A stretch of 64,000 nucleotides of DNA from Hypomesus transpacificus (taxonomy: Eukaryota; Chordata; Actinopteri; Osmeriformes; Osmeridae): assembly GCF_021917145.1 (NCBI RefSeq), contig NC_061068.1, positions 9,241,724-9,305,723 of the forward strand. The letters are read 5' to 3'. Position 1 is the stretch's first letter. Each line of letters begins with the position of its first letter. Made by a program: the position numbers and the translations under genes. The notes under the pieces were generated by a model, which was not told the origin of the DNA, made no database searches, and saw only the letters and a list, made by a program, of their open reading frames with translations. Shown one piece after another: positions 1-16,581 of this stretch.

Positions 1-1004
1 CCTTAAAACTGATGTGTATATAAGAATGTGTCTGCATCTGCATTCTCACTCACTCAAACACACACACCCCTCCCAGTTTAGCAGCATCAGTTTACTCGAG
101 TAGAGAGGCTTTATATAACACAGTGAGCAGCACAGGGGTAGGGGGCTGTCCAAATGGGTGTGCGTGTCTGAAAGACGAATCTGGAATAATCTGGATTAGA
201 CCTGTGGAGCAAATCCAAGCAAGGGTATAGTGAGTGCAGTAAGATTATCCATCAATATTAAAACACACACACACACTGTTGAACTAAAGTGTTTCATCTG
301 TACACATCATTGCCCAGAACAGGCCAGCGATCAGTTTCCCAGCATTCTCAAAAGCTCAGAAAACTGTTCTAATGGTAAGCCTGAGTGTGTGCGGGGGTGT
401 TTGCAGAAGATTCAGTCATGACGAGTGAGTGTTTGTTTTATAGCTTCCTGTCATTTCACTTCACACCTTCTTAGAATGAACAAAGCATTGATGTCACTAA
501 GGACTAAGACTAATCTACGTCAGACTCCCGTCAGGCCACTGGTGTGCTGCCCAATAGGTTCCCGTTTTACACTCTCAACTTGTTTGAATACAGTATTGTT
601 GTGCCAATTGTTCTCATTGAGATATACTGTATGTTACCAAGAATCCTGAGTTGTATGCCCGTTTTTTTTCAATGTGAAAATGCAACTGTGTGCGTTCTAC
701 CATTGATAGGAATAATAGATTATAATAGGTATGCTTCTTTACAAAAGCTTGTCCTTTGTTTTCTTTATTAACTAGTTGTTTACTATTTGCTGGGAGTTCT
801 GCATGTTGGTCATAATAAATCACTGTGTTAAACAGAACAAATGAGAGCTAGTAGGTATCAGGCAATTGAAAATTGAGATTCATACTGAATACAGTATAAC
901 TCATTTTTGCCAAGCATACCAGACAGGGAACAGCATTTGTGTTTATATTAAGCAGGTAGAGGAGAGCAATGCATCATGAACACACCAGGCATCTATTCCC
1001 CTAT

Positions 1005-1021
1005 TTCTCTCTCTCTCTCCC

Positions 1022-1066
<45 letters not shown>
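1005..1066. repeat. (CT)n microsatellite
   Basis: About 60 bases of nearly pure CT dinucleotides, broken by a few CC steps. Read in one frame it gives a false run of Leu-Ser, which is not a protein. Confidence 0.95.
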
Positions 1067-1072
<6 letters not shown>

Positions 1073-2304
1073 TGTGGATATTCTGAAGATTGGATTAATC
1101 CCATTGAAACATAGACACACAAAACACTGTGGTATTTTGCATTATATTACCAGTGTTACTGATGAAGACCATAAGACAAAGGCAGGAGAACGGTCTCTAA
1201 TCAATCTATAAAATGTTTATTTAATCCAGGGCCAAGGTCAGGGACACAATGTTCCCCTGTCTGTCGGACAGCTACAATGTAGTAAGGGAGAGATTAAGCA
1301 CTCTATGGGAATCACTGCCACACCGACCCTGACCTTAGTGTTATATTGGACAGCTGTCCAGAACTGGGACACATCAATAGTGAATAGTGGAGCCAGAGAT
1401 CAGGATGGATGTTTACTTGATGCCTGTTCCCACGGTTCAATAAGAAGATGAAGTCCAAAGACTTCATACAGGGGTTATCCAATCACAAAGCACCCATCCC
1501 TCTTTGGACATCATAATTCAACCCAGCCTGTGATTCTCCATCATATTCCGAAGGTTTGATATGCATTCAAAAGTAAAAGCATAACTTGAAATTATCCTTA
1601 GAATAGTTCAGTGGGCATTGCGAAAGAATAATAGAGATATTTTGCTGTTTGACCCAGGAAAGCAATGGTAAATTACTCAAAATAGCACACATAGCCTAAT
1701 AGAATATAATGAATATAATGATTAAAAGAGCTGGAATCGAATATAACTGACTCAAGTCTGTTCCTACAGGACTATTCCAGGCATTAAGCAGGAAACAGGA
1801 GGAGCAGGATAAAACAGCCAGGCTTGGAGAGACTCACAATGCTCAATCTCATGGTGGTCTTGTGACTACAACTCCCACTCTCTCTCACTCTCACTCTCTC
1901 TTACACACACATGCACAAATATACACACAATCTGTATAAAATATATTACACAGAAAGAGCAAGGAAGGGGGTAAGCAGCCCTGACAATATCTGTATCCGC
2001 AAAACCAGCAACATATTTAACACATTGTCTGACTTCTGACCTCCATCTTGTCTCTCTTCCTCAGATACCTGATTTTCACCTCACTATCTTCTGCTTTAAC
2101 TTTCTTAGACTACGGTTGTTTTAGGTCTGGGAAGAAAAAAAAATTGAAATCTGTTCTTATATTGAATAACATCACACGGGTGGCCAAACAATTATTATTA
2201 ATTTTTAAGATAGCTACAAGATTTCAGTGCTCATACTGCATGAGGACCGAACGTCAAACACTCTGTGAAGGTGACTGAATTTGATATTTGAATTGAATTG
2301 AATT

Positions 2305-2416
2305 GATGTTTATTTGCCATGAAAGTTTGCACAAACACCGAATTTACTTTGGCAGGAGAGCCTGCCTAGGCCAAAGTAAATTCCGTGTTAGTGCAAACTT
2401 TCATGGCAAATAAATC
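2305..2416. repeat. Fold-back of two LINE-like 3' tails
   Basis: The left arm (2305-2355) reads gtttatttgccatgaaagtt and onward. The right arm (2361-2416) is its reverse complement with a few changes, and only a few bases separate them. An AATTG-type simple repeat lies at the left edge. The same core (gaaagtttgcac, then ctttggcagg) recurs at 27475-27525, so this is a dispersed repeat tail present here twice, head to head. Confidence 0.7.
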
Positions 2417-3297
2417 ATATTTGAATACAGAAAGGGACAGTGTTTCAGCTGTGTGACCTAATTTAGGTGAATGACAGTCCAGCTGATCCTAGAAGAAATA
2501 CAAAGAAACTCACCTGGACAGTTAATATAATCAACTAGTGGTTGTATGCAGTTGGGTTTGGGTTGATATATTTCACATCTCTGTAAGCATATTTCAAATC
2601 TAGAATATTTCATGCTTGTACATACAACTAAATTATGTTCCCTCTTTACACACTGGATATACTTACCATATTGACTTTTCCCTTCAAAATCAAAGGATTG
2701 GTTTCACTCTGCCCCATGCTGGAGAGTTTGAGTGTTGTCAATCAGACCTACTGTACATCTTGTAGCATCTGTGATAGAGACCTCTGCTGGTAACGGTTTA
2801 ACCAAGGGTTGTCTACATTTGTTACACAGATTTACATGACAGTAGTGACTGAATATATCGAAAGACATCAATGCAATTTTTTTTTGAAGAACATTAAATC
2901 AAATATGGAACGAATCGTTGTTCTTCTTTGATTACTTTATTTTTGTGTTGCTTAAATTATTTCCGATGTCGAATAGACACTGGGTTGTGACCTACATTAT
3001 TATTTTTATTATTATTATTATTTCTTCATTCGGGACACACAAAAAACTGTCCATAGCACAGTCTAAATGGTTGTGACCCGCATCCCGACGTATCTTTTGC
3101 AGGCTATTCCTTTATCAAGGAATAAAGGCAAAAACTAAACAATGAATGTTTGAGGATTGACACTTTACATTGTAGGCTACTAGTAAAATTATAAATAAGA
3201 AACAAAAAATTATAATCTAATAAAAACTACCCCTCTTGCATATTTTTTGTCTTAATCGCTTAGCTATTCATGAAACTAGCGATTGTCGCAGTTAATC

Positions 3298-3330
3298 TGA
3301 CGTGTTGAATTTGCCTGTAGTGGTGACGTG
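3298..3330 (+). promoter_or_regulatory. Two TGACGTG boxes in the sec61a1 promoter
   Basis: TGACGTG occurs at 3298-3304 and again at 3324-3330, about 110-140 bases before the start codon. This is the core of the unfolded-protein-response element bound by XBP1 and ATF6 in vertebrates. SEC61 subunit genes are known targets of that response, so the match is plausible, but function is inferred. The transcription start probably lies between about 3340 and 3430. Confidence 0.45.
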
Positions 3331-3438
3331 TCTCTAAAGTGCGTTCCTTTCAGCGGTGAGGTTTTCGCCGGTAGTATCTCGGAACCTGGACGGACACTAG
3401 CAGTTGAAGCAAGACCGCAGGCCTATACAGAAGACACC

Positions 3439-7154
<3,716 letters not shown>

Positions 7155-8275
7155 AAGATCCATAGACACCTTCTCACCAACTTTGTAATGCACATGGACA
7201 CACCCCAGAGCAGTCCCACCATCGATCTTCAATATAATTCACAAATTTTGTTTATTTTAAAATGTACCCAATCTGTATCCATATTGTGGAAAGTTTTTCA
7301 AAAATATTATAAGGTGGCTCTTAGCAGGCATACTTGAAGACAAACTGTTGAAGTATGGAGGTGGTATAGAAGGTCTACATCCTGACATTCACAACAACTC
7401 GGTTTATCTTTTTAACATCCAGACCCACTTCTGTCTTTCATTTTATCTTTTTACATCAGTTTTCCTGATGCCTGGGATAGGTTGACTACTCCAATAGTCA
7501 GTGTCAGGCTGTAAGGAATGAGTTGAACATGAAGTGTTAATGATGAAGCAGCTTTGTCTGTACCCAGACTGTGATCAGATGCCTTTAAATACAGGCTGAC
7601 TAGGCTTAGTTTAGGCCAGTCATTAAACAACAGTTCAAAATAGTATGCGTTGGAAAAAATTTTTTTCTTCTCATTATCCCCCATTACCTTCATTTGTATA
7701 GTGTCCTTTACAGTATCTTTTTACAAAACATTCTTTTTGGGTTGTGTTGAAGGACCACTGATGGTATGCAAGGTGTGGTTTGGCCAGGCTTATACATTAG
7801 AATTCATACCAGTCTGTCTGCCTACCTTGTTGCAAAACTGACCTTAAAAGTGGGTTGGTAAAAGTAGTGGAGGGTACAGGGCCCTTAATGTGGTCCAGAT
7901 TTGTCAAATACAAATGTTCACTTGTTTTGTGTGTGTGAATGTGTGCATTGGCAGTGACACTGACAGTGGGGCTTATTCTGTTGAGTAGTGTTATGAATCT
8001 TAATGCCACGTTCCTTCCCATCACCCACTTGTAAGATTTGGGTGAGGAGATCTGTTTTCTGTTTGTGTGTTTTTATTTTTTATTTGTCTGCTTTGAGCAT
8101 GACCGTAAGAAACACTTTCACACCATGTGAATGTTGGTTTTCTGTATATATGCCATGCATTGAGAAGTGTAAAATAGACGTCTTTTGAAACTGTAAAAAA
8201 AAAAAAAATGCTGTCCTGAACAAATGTATTCCGGAGAGAAAATATAATTCTCAATTAAAGCTCATTTTGTGGAAC
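7155..8275 (+). other. sec61a1 3' untranslated region
   Basis: AT-rich sequence after the stop codon with no coding signal. A variant polyadenylation signal ATTAAA lies at 8254-8259, which would give a 3'UTR of about 1.1 kb. An A-run sits at 8196-8208. A second possible signal, AATAAA, lies near 8430. Confidence 0.6.
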
Positions 8276-8976
8276 ATTTCTGTTATTTTTCTTTGAGATG
8301 AGGATAAACCAGTAGCCACATTTACTACTCAATAAGTCAGTCGTAATTTGCAGTATGACTGCTTCAAAATAATGGATCAAGATTACAGATTATATAGTTA
8401 GTAATTTAGTTTATCTGTATCCAATAGGAATAAAACCTCAGGACCAGCATGAAATAACTAGAGTTAAACAGAACGTGGATATGCTAACAGCTGCAATATC
8501 AAATGAACAATTAAATAGGTGTTGTCCTAATTTAGTAGTCATTAACAACTCAAACTGTGAATGCATTAACATGTGGAGGTCGTGCAGTCCAGTAATCTGT
8601 TTGTACTATTACTCGCCTACTAACGTCTATGTTCACGTTTATCTTGGTGGATTTAAAATTCAGTTCAAGGCTCTCTTATTCTTTTTCTGAGTAGAATTGG
8701 TGATTTTTCTACTTTCTAATTCTACTTTTGTTCAGGAACATAGAACGGCTGCTCAATGGGGCTTTCCACAATACGTACTGACGTCATTGTGCACGCTGTG
8801 GCGACAACGTGAGTTGTGTCAGTAGAAGGGTAGTTGTGAAACCGGCTCTGACAAGACCAAAGTTGCATCTTCAAGATTGGGTTGTAAGCTGTCAACCCTG
8901 AGAATAACTTCGGGAAACCCGGGACCGTGGTGATAAATTGGACAATAAAAGATTGCACGATCAAATCTGGACGAAT

Positions 8977-10042
8977 ATGTCCTCGATCAAGGAGGAAGGT
9001 AACAGACTTAGCTAAAGTAGCTAACATCAGTAGCTAGCTAGCTAGCAAGCTAACCACTACTACTACTAGAACCATGATGAACACTGTAGCTCATTATTAC
9101 GACTTGTGACATCCATCGATTCTAGCTTGTCGTAGCTATGATAATGCTTAAAGTGTTGTATATTGATCATCTACTTTTCAGTAGGCTAGATCTATTGATC
9201 ATGCTTAAAGTATTGATCGATGAAAATCCTAACTTTCCTGTAACCCACACAGGTAAAGACCGTATCATCTTTGTCACCAAGGAGGAACATGAGACTCCGA
9301 GTAGTGCAGAGCTCATAGAGGAGGATCCCAACGATCCCTATGAGGAACGGGGTGAGTGTGGAGACAAAGTATATTCTGTTGATCAACTAAAATGAACTTT
9401 TTAACATGTTATGCTACCTTGTGTTAACACACTCTGTTTGACCCCCTTCAGCACTGTGTATGGACAGTATTTTGTATTTTTTTTGTTAATTTTGTGTTGG
9501 TATATTTATTTGGAACCTGCTTTTTATAATTTGTATTTCCTGATATCATGCCACAATGTACCTACTAATACAATGATGCTACCCCCTCCCTTCTTGTCTT
9601 AGGTCTGATCCTGCCAAGCGGAGAGATCAACTGGAATTGCCCGTGTTTAGGTGGGATGGCAAGTGGTCCTTGTGGGACAACGTTCAAAGATGCCTTCTCC
9701 TGCTTCCACTACAGCAAGGAGGAGGTGAAGGGTTCTGACTGCCTGGAGCAGTTTAAGGGCATGCAGGAGTGTATGCAGCGCTACCCTGAGCTTTACCCCC
9801 AGGAGGACGAGAAGAAAACACAAGCAGGGGCTGCTGAAACACAGCCATCCTTGCAAGACTCTTCCACTGACCCAACCACAGATTCTGAACCCACAACATC
9901 CCCTGAACCCACAACATCCCCTGAATGCACAACATCCCCTGAACCCCCAACATCCCCTGAACAAGACACTAGCCCCACACTGTCCTCCCCCCCTGCTGAC
10001 ACCACAATACCACTCCATTCAGAAAGCTCTGTGTCAGGCTAA
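8977..10042 (+). CDS. chchd4: Mitochondrial intermembrane space import protein CHCHD4 (MIA40)
   Basis: Oxidoreductase that imports and folds small cysteine-rich proteins in the mitochondrial intermembrane space by disulfide transfer. Exons 8977-8998, 9253-9351 and 9603-10042 give 186 residues; human CHCHD4 has 142. The N-terminus [18 protein letters not shown] aligns with the human one. The catalytic CPC motif lies in NWNCPCLGG, followed by the twin CX9C helices ([11 protein letters not shown] and [11 protein letters not shown]). After LYPQEDE the acidic human tail is replaced by a Pro/Thr/Ser-rich tail built partly from an 18-base repeat (9884-9962), which explains the extra length. The redox core is complete. 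A probable polyadenylation signal AATAAA is at 10682-10687. Confidence 0.96.
9884..9962 (+). repeat. 18-bp coding minisatellite in the chchd4 tail
   Basis: Four tandem 18-base units plus part of a fifth, each encoding (S)EPTTSP or a close variant (SECTTSP, SEPPTSP). The unit length is a multiple of three, so copy-number change keeps the frame. One unit has gained a cysteine, outside the redox core. Confidence 0.9.
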
Positions 10043-11349
10043 AGACTGATCTTTCTCATCATTTCAGTGGAAGTGGGGTTATTTCTTGTGGGTCTTCATT
10101 TATTTACTGCTCAAATGCTTGTATTTGCGAAGGTGTTGGGGGGTGTTACTGATTATACAAAAATATGATAAATGAAAGTATTTACTACCCACCCCCAATA
10201 GTCTGCACAAGTTGTCTCTTTTGTTACCCCTGTAAACAATTTAAAACATTTAATTGTAAAAGTCTCCCCCCAAATGAGTTTTATATAATTACATTTATAA
10301 TAATATAGTTTAATTGGTTGGTGTTTACCTACTACTTTTGTACATCCGTTCATGCCTGTGGCTTTCCTTTTGTATTTGTAGATTTTCACGTGCCATGTTT
10401 GGCAGTGAATCCAGATAAATGTAGCTCAGTCGATCAAAGCCTGCAGAAGACTGTCAAATGGGAAAATGCTGTAAAATTCCATTATCAGCAAATAATTTTT
10501 GCCATTCTCTGCCCCATGGGACTTGAGCTTGAATAGAAGCACTAGAATTGAGATTCTTACCTCTTTTGACTTTGTTTGACTGACTTTTGAACTGGCTGAT
10601 TATTGCATAATGAGATATTACAAAGTAAAATGACTGAACTGGCTTGAAGTAAAGGATGAAGTAAGGGGTTATAGATGTGATAATAAATTGTATTATTTAT
10701 TTGTGTTTCTTGAGAATGTGTAACCTCAGGGTAGAACCTACTGTTGAACCAAGCTCACCGTTGTATTACAGAGGAATGTTTTAAGCTGACGTAGACAGCA
10801 GGAATCCTAGCTGGGGCTAGTAGTATTGTTAGAGGGGCCAGTTACATGAAAGATTATTGTTTTCATAGTTTTCTTCACTGCATTGCAGACATTAACTGGA
10901 AAAAGACCAAATTAATAATTGTTCAAACTCTACATTTAGGGCCACAAGGGGGTCCAAGCTTGTTGTTACAGAGGCACTGGCCCCCACTGGTCAAAGGTTT
11001 CTGTGACATGTTGATGTGAATGAGGTTTTTTGTGTGTAACAGTTACATATTTTAGCCAGGGAGGTCAGAGATCATCTGCAGTGTTTGTCCACTGAAGTGT
11101 TTCTGACAACATGTTCAACATTAGGTAAATTATTTCCAGACACACTGCTCTGTTCCACCCCTGCTATTGGCAGCCCAAAAACCCAAACAGCCAATGAAAG
11201 TGACATGAGGGTGACCCCCACCCCAACCGTAGCTGTTCTAAAGAGGGTGCTTATCTGAGACTGTGGACACTGCAGTGAGGTTCAGAGCTGCCCTTTCACT
11301 CTGTACAACCTGATCTCTCATCTCTAAGTGTGACTGCACAGTATACAGG
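10043..11349. other. chchd4 3'UTR and spacer to uroc1
   Basis: Contains the chchd4 3'UTR with AATAAA at 10682-10687, then about 650 bases of non-coding spacer and the presumed uroc1 5'UTR. I see no further gene. Short open frames here are not supported. Confidence 0.6.
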
Positions 11350-14300
11350 ATGTCAAACCTGAAGGAGATTTGTAGTGGGCTTCCCTTGGACCCTATGCCT
11401 GTCAACCAGGGTCGAGATCCCAGCATACCACATGCACCTGTCCGGACCCCCAACCTCACGCCAGACGAGGAGCGGGTGAGTAAATACTATATCGGTTGGA
11501 TTTATTTAGGATAGATTAGCTTTCAAAGAGAAGTTTTTGATCTTCACTTTGTACATATCCAACATCATTTGAACTCTCTACAAATCATATAATCCTGAGT
11601 AGGATCACAAAAGTGTGATGATTCTTTATGAAAGTATTAGAAAACACGCCAAATAAATGATTGGTATGATATCATGCTGAACACCCGCATGGGGGTTAAA
11701 GACTGGCTTATGTTTTCTCCCAAACAAGCAGATTCTTCTAGACTTTAAATTAGGAGCAAAGACCACAGTCAATGATTAAGAGAGAAAAGAGAGGTGTTCC
11801 AACTGTTGGGAACACAAAAGAGAGAGGGTTGAAGATTCGTTAGTGCCGTCTCCTTTAGGCATTATGTGGTTTCCATACACATACACCTTGCATATAAGGA
11901 AATACAAAAATATCTGACTAGCCAATATTCAAACTGCAACTAAATATTTCTGTCTCTCCCTCTCTGTTTAGCTGGCCTTGAGGAACTCCCTGCGTTACTT
12001 CCCTCCTTCTCACCACTCCATGCTGGCTGCTGAGTTTGCGCAGGAGCTCAGACAGTATGGACACATCTACATGTACCGTTTCTGTCCCTGCATTCTCATG
12101 AGGTGATGTCATATACGGGTTAAGTTCAGAGCTTTCATGTAATCTCCCTTTACATGAAACACCAGACCTGCTGTGACACACATACTTGAGAACCAACCCC
12201 CACATCACATTCATGGTGTATTCTGTGTTTGTGTGTGCAATCCCTCAGGGCTTACCCAATAGACCAGTACCCCTGTCGAACACGTCAAGCAGCCTCCATC
12301 ATGCTCATGATAATGAACAACCTGGATCCAGCAGTAGCCCAGGTAACTAGTCTCTCATCAGCTCACCTCCTCCGGCCAAACCTTGCCTTAAAGGCCAACA
12401 TGGGCAGAGCTATTTGTCACGCTGTATACACCAATGCTATTACCCTGTTAAAGGTGCACGTCCAAACATGCACTATCCAAATGCTGTGGGCAGTGATACA
12501 GTTGTCACTGAACTGAATGTCAGACATTACAATGATGTAACATGTCTCCATAAGAGTCTTGACCTCTTTACTCTATACCTCTTTTGTTCAGTATCCTCAA
12601 GAGCTGGTCACCTATGGAGGAAATGGACAAGTGTTCAGTAACTGGGCCCAGGTAAGCCTAGGGCGAAATGGTCCTGGTCAAATGAATTTGCCTTTGAGCA
12701 GCGAAGAATACATATAGTCTGACTTAGTGTGTGTACGTCTTCATGTGTGTGTGTAGTTCCGTCTGGTGATGCACTACCTGAGTGAGATGACAGAGGAGCA
12801 GACTTTGGTGATGTACAGTGGTCACCCGATGGGGCTGTTTCCCAGCCTGCCCTCCTCTCCACGCGCCATCATCACCAACGGAATGGTAAGGCTGACACAT
12901 CTCCTCACCGCAATGTGCTGATATCAGATTGGTTGTTTCATGTTACAAGTTTTTTTCACCTTACGCCCTTCTCAGGTCATCCCAAATTACTCCTCAAGAG
13001 AACAGTATGAAAAGATGTTTGCTCTAGGAGTATCAATGTAAGTACTCCTCTTATATACTCATGCCCCTCTTCTCCTGTGAGTTTTCTCCTGTGTTGACCA
13101 CATTTATAAGTGTGTGTGTTCCCCAGGTACGGTCAGATGACTGCTGGTAGTTATTGCTACATTGGGCCTCAGGGGATTGTCCACGGCACCCTGGTGAGTC
13201 CATTCAGTCAACAGTAAGTGGTGGTAATACCTTGGAAACCCTTGATATTGGTTTAATTTCCCTTTATCTCTCTCTCCCTCTCTGTAGCTGACACTGTTAA
13301 ATGCAGGACGGAGATACCTGGGGTCAGGGGACATGCAGGGCCGTGTGTTTGTGACCTCAGGTCTGGGGGGCATGAGCGGTGCTCAGGCCAAGGCAGCTGT
13401 CATCGCTGGCTGTATAGGAGTCATTGCTGAGGTCAGTTAGCCCAATAAGGATCTTACAAATGACCGGTTAATTGTATTATAATGACTGATGTTTAAAAAT
13501 CAATATAAGATCAGTATGTTTAAACAATCTGTGGTTTGGTGATGACTGGGTCTACTCTAGGTGGATGAGGCTCCTTTGAAGAAGAGACATGAGCAGGGCT
13601 GGTTGATGGAGGTCACCAGTGATATGGATCGATGCATCCAGCGCATTAGGTAACATTGTGAATGTAAAATGTAAATGTAAATTGTGACAGCAGAAAACCT
13701 TTAGAAATTCACATCCTTAACCAGTGACAATGTAGCCTGTGTATATTTGTTGTGTCTTCATACTGTTAGTTTCAGTACTAGATTGTCCTTGTGATTCTAC
13801 AGAGAGTGTAAGACCACAAATACTCCACTCAGTCTGGGTTACCATGGCAACATAGTGGACCTTTGGTAAGTAGGAGATGGCACTCACATATAAAGTTTCA
13901 TTACCCAGGTCAGAATCACATTGTATTGCTTAGTATAGACCATTCCATCATCTCCCCGGTGACAGGGAGAGACTGTTGAAGGAGTATGAAAGGACAGGGG
14001 AGCTGCTTGTGGACCTGGGTTCTGACCAGACTTCGCTTCACAACCCCTTCAGTGGAGGCTATTACCCTGTCCAGCTTACCCTCCGCCAAGCCAACCGAGT
14101 CATGACCACCGACTCCAGTCGCTTCCACACCATGGTGCACGAGAGGTCAGAACGGAATGTTGACAAACACACCACATAAGGGCTGATAATGACTCAGTTG
14201 TGCTCTGTGTATATCCAATTAAAAGGATTAACATAAATCTATAGATACATGTGGCTATTTAATAGAAAGTGAGAGGAACAAAAGTAGGTCTGTTTTTGTT

Positions 14301-16132
14301 AATGGGTAAGAGGATAATCTATCTTTCTTTTTCTCCAGTCTGTGTAGGCAGGTAGCAGCCATCAACAAGCTGTCAGATGCCGGAATGTTCTTCTGGGACT
14401 ATGGCAATGCCTTTCTTCTGGAGGCCAAGAGAGCTGGTTAGTCTCACAGTACTCACAGAACACACGCACCAAAACACTACTGGGTCCATTGTCACAGGTG
14501 GACGGTTAAGCTGGTTTCCGTCTCTCTGTTTTCAGGGGCAGAGGTAGAGATGAGTGGAGGTGGAGCCACCGAGTTCCGCTACCCCTCCTACGTGCAGCAC
14601 ATCATGGGGTGAGGGTTTTAGAAGGTCATACTTTAAGCAGGCATTGAGCAATAAAGGGTCTACAACCAGGCATAGACTGTCAGAGATCCTTTGGAAATAT
14701 GACATCTCTGAACCCCTATAGATTTGTACACAAACCATAGACTCTTCTCCCCTCAGTGACATATTTTCCCTGGGTTTTGGGCCCTTCCGCTGGGTCTGCA
14801 CTTCTGGGAAACCCTGTGACCTGGCGCTGACTGATGACATTGCCGCCACCGTCCTGGAGGAGATCAGCGCAAACGTGACTGAGCGTGTGCGGCAGCAGTA
14901 TGATGACAACATCCGCTGGATCCGTGAGGCGGGAAAACACAACATGGTGAGACTTTTCAATCATTCACAAAACTTTAATCTTATTGTGCAAATTGTCATG
15001 ATATAAATGCTGTGGTTGACTTGGTGCCTGTGCATGTGTAGGTGGTGGGTTCTCAAGCCAGGATCCTCTACTCAGACCAGAAAGGCAGAGTCTGCATCGC
15101 CTTAGCCATCAATCAAGCTATTGCTGATGGAAGGGTTTCGGTAAAATAATTTAGTTTGTGTTCAATTTTTATTCTGTCCATGCTATAAGGCTCTATAGTG
15201 TTTGGCTTAGGGCTCAGTGAACGTTATTCACTGAAGTGTACCACTTCTCTGTCTAGGCTCCTGTTGTTATCAGCAGAGACCATCATGATGTCAGTGGCAC
15301 AGACAGCCCCTTTAGAGAGACCTCCAATGTGTATGATGGGTCAGCCTTCTGCGCAGGTGCACCACAGTTCTACACACCAACCAATGATCAAACACGCTCG
15401 AATAATTTGCCTGTAAATGACAGTAGTATCAATCTACTATAACCACAGCAGATGTTAGATTGATCAAACATTGGGACCATGACACGCTCCATCTCTCTCC
15501 CCTGCCAGACATGGCTGTCCAGAACTTTGTAGGCGATGCATTCCGAGGAGCAACCTGGGTTTCCCTGCACAACGGAGGAGGAGTTGGCTGGTAAGGCCTG
15601 AGTCCTGCCTCCTTTATCTATCCAGTCTATCATCCATGAAAGTGTTCCTGATGTGTACAACACAAAGCCCACAAATAACACACTTTGTAGAGAACCTGAG
15701 ACAGATTGCTGTGTGTCCCTCCAGGGGTGAGGTGGTCAACGGAGGCTTTGGCCTGCTTCTGGACGGATCCAGAGAGGCAGCCAAGCGGGCCACTCTCATG
15801 CTAAACTGGGATGTGTCCAATGGGGTAAGGCCCTAAACAGGATGTGTGAAGGATCTGTGTTGGGCAAATCACAGGTTAATGACACATGAAATCATTAGAA
15901 TGTGTTAAAAACCTGTAGTTTTGTGTGGGATCGGTAGCTACAGTATGCACTTCTTCCTCTACTCTAACCTTCGTTTGTCTGGTTCCTCCAGGTGGCTCGG
16001 CGGTGCTGGTCTGGGAACTCTAACGCCTATGAGACCATTCAGCGCACTATGGAGACGCAGCAGCAATTGCGTGTCACTATGCCCTTCCATGTTCAAGATG
16101 AACATGTGTTAGACCGTGCCCTACAGGGATAG
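11350..16132 (+). CDS. uroc1: Urocanate hydratase (urocanase)
   Basis: Second enzyme of histidine breakdown; it adds water to urocanate to give imidazolonepropionate, using tightly bound NAD+, in the cytosol. Nineteen exons: 11350-11475, 11972-12102, 12249-12342, 12592-12651, 12757-12885, 12976-13037, 13127-13193, 13288-13431, 13561-13649, 13803-13865, 13966-14145, 14339-14436, 14536-14608, 14757-14946, 15042-15140, 15257-15356, 15509-15590, 15725-15824, 15992-16132. They sum to 2028 bases, 675 residues; human UROC1 has 676. Motifs seen: GNGQVFSNWAQ, the NAD-binding SGLGGMSGAQAKA, DLGSDQTS, SRDHHDVSGTDSPFRETS, and the active-site block with FCADMAVQNFVGDAF and HNGGGVGWGE. All borders are GT-AG and frame is kept throughout. 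No defects seen. Confidence 0.97.
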
Positions 16133-16581
16133 CCCACACCAAACTCAAAGAACACTGCAGAGACCAATTGTAACAACTTGTCATTCATGCCAATCAACTT
16201 GATAATTGTATATGCATCAGAAGGAAACCCCCAATGTATGTTCATCAACTGCCTTAGTTTAGTGAACTAGTTTTATTAACAATAAATTAACATATGCTAT
16301 AATGCTTATAGATGACTGTAGTGTGGCTGTGGCTATTACTGCGTTCAACTTAAAAAAATACACGAACCAATTGTTCTTTGATGTACATGTAGGCCTATTT
16401 TCTCTGGTGTAAACTGAATTGCTTTGTAGAATTCTAACTAGGCAAATGGAATGGCGTTGCGCAATACAAGGACTATTGCCAAGGTTACCATGCGCAAACA
16501 AGCCTCAGGCAGATCCCACGAAAATAACTGACTGGGTCTGTGAATCCACGTCCCTGAAAGTCGTATTTTTTACCTAGATGT

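Larger units (their letters stand above)
1..3297. other. Gene-poor upstream stretch
   Basis: I see no supportable gene here. Open frames are short and do not resemble known proteins. The stretch holds a CT microsatellite (1005-1066), a fold-back built from two LINE-like tails (2305-2416), CA-rich spots near 50-70, 265-280 and 1880-1930, and otherwise AT-rich sequence. The last part leads into the sec61a1 promoter. Confidence 0.6.

Noticed and set aside
1005-1066. CRISPR array or coding Leu-Ser repeat
   Set aside because: Plain CT microsatellite in a vertebrate genome; no spacers.
9647-10018. Antisense open frame of 123 codons over chchd4
   Set aside because: Gly/Cys-rich shadow of the minisatellite in the real chchd4 exon.
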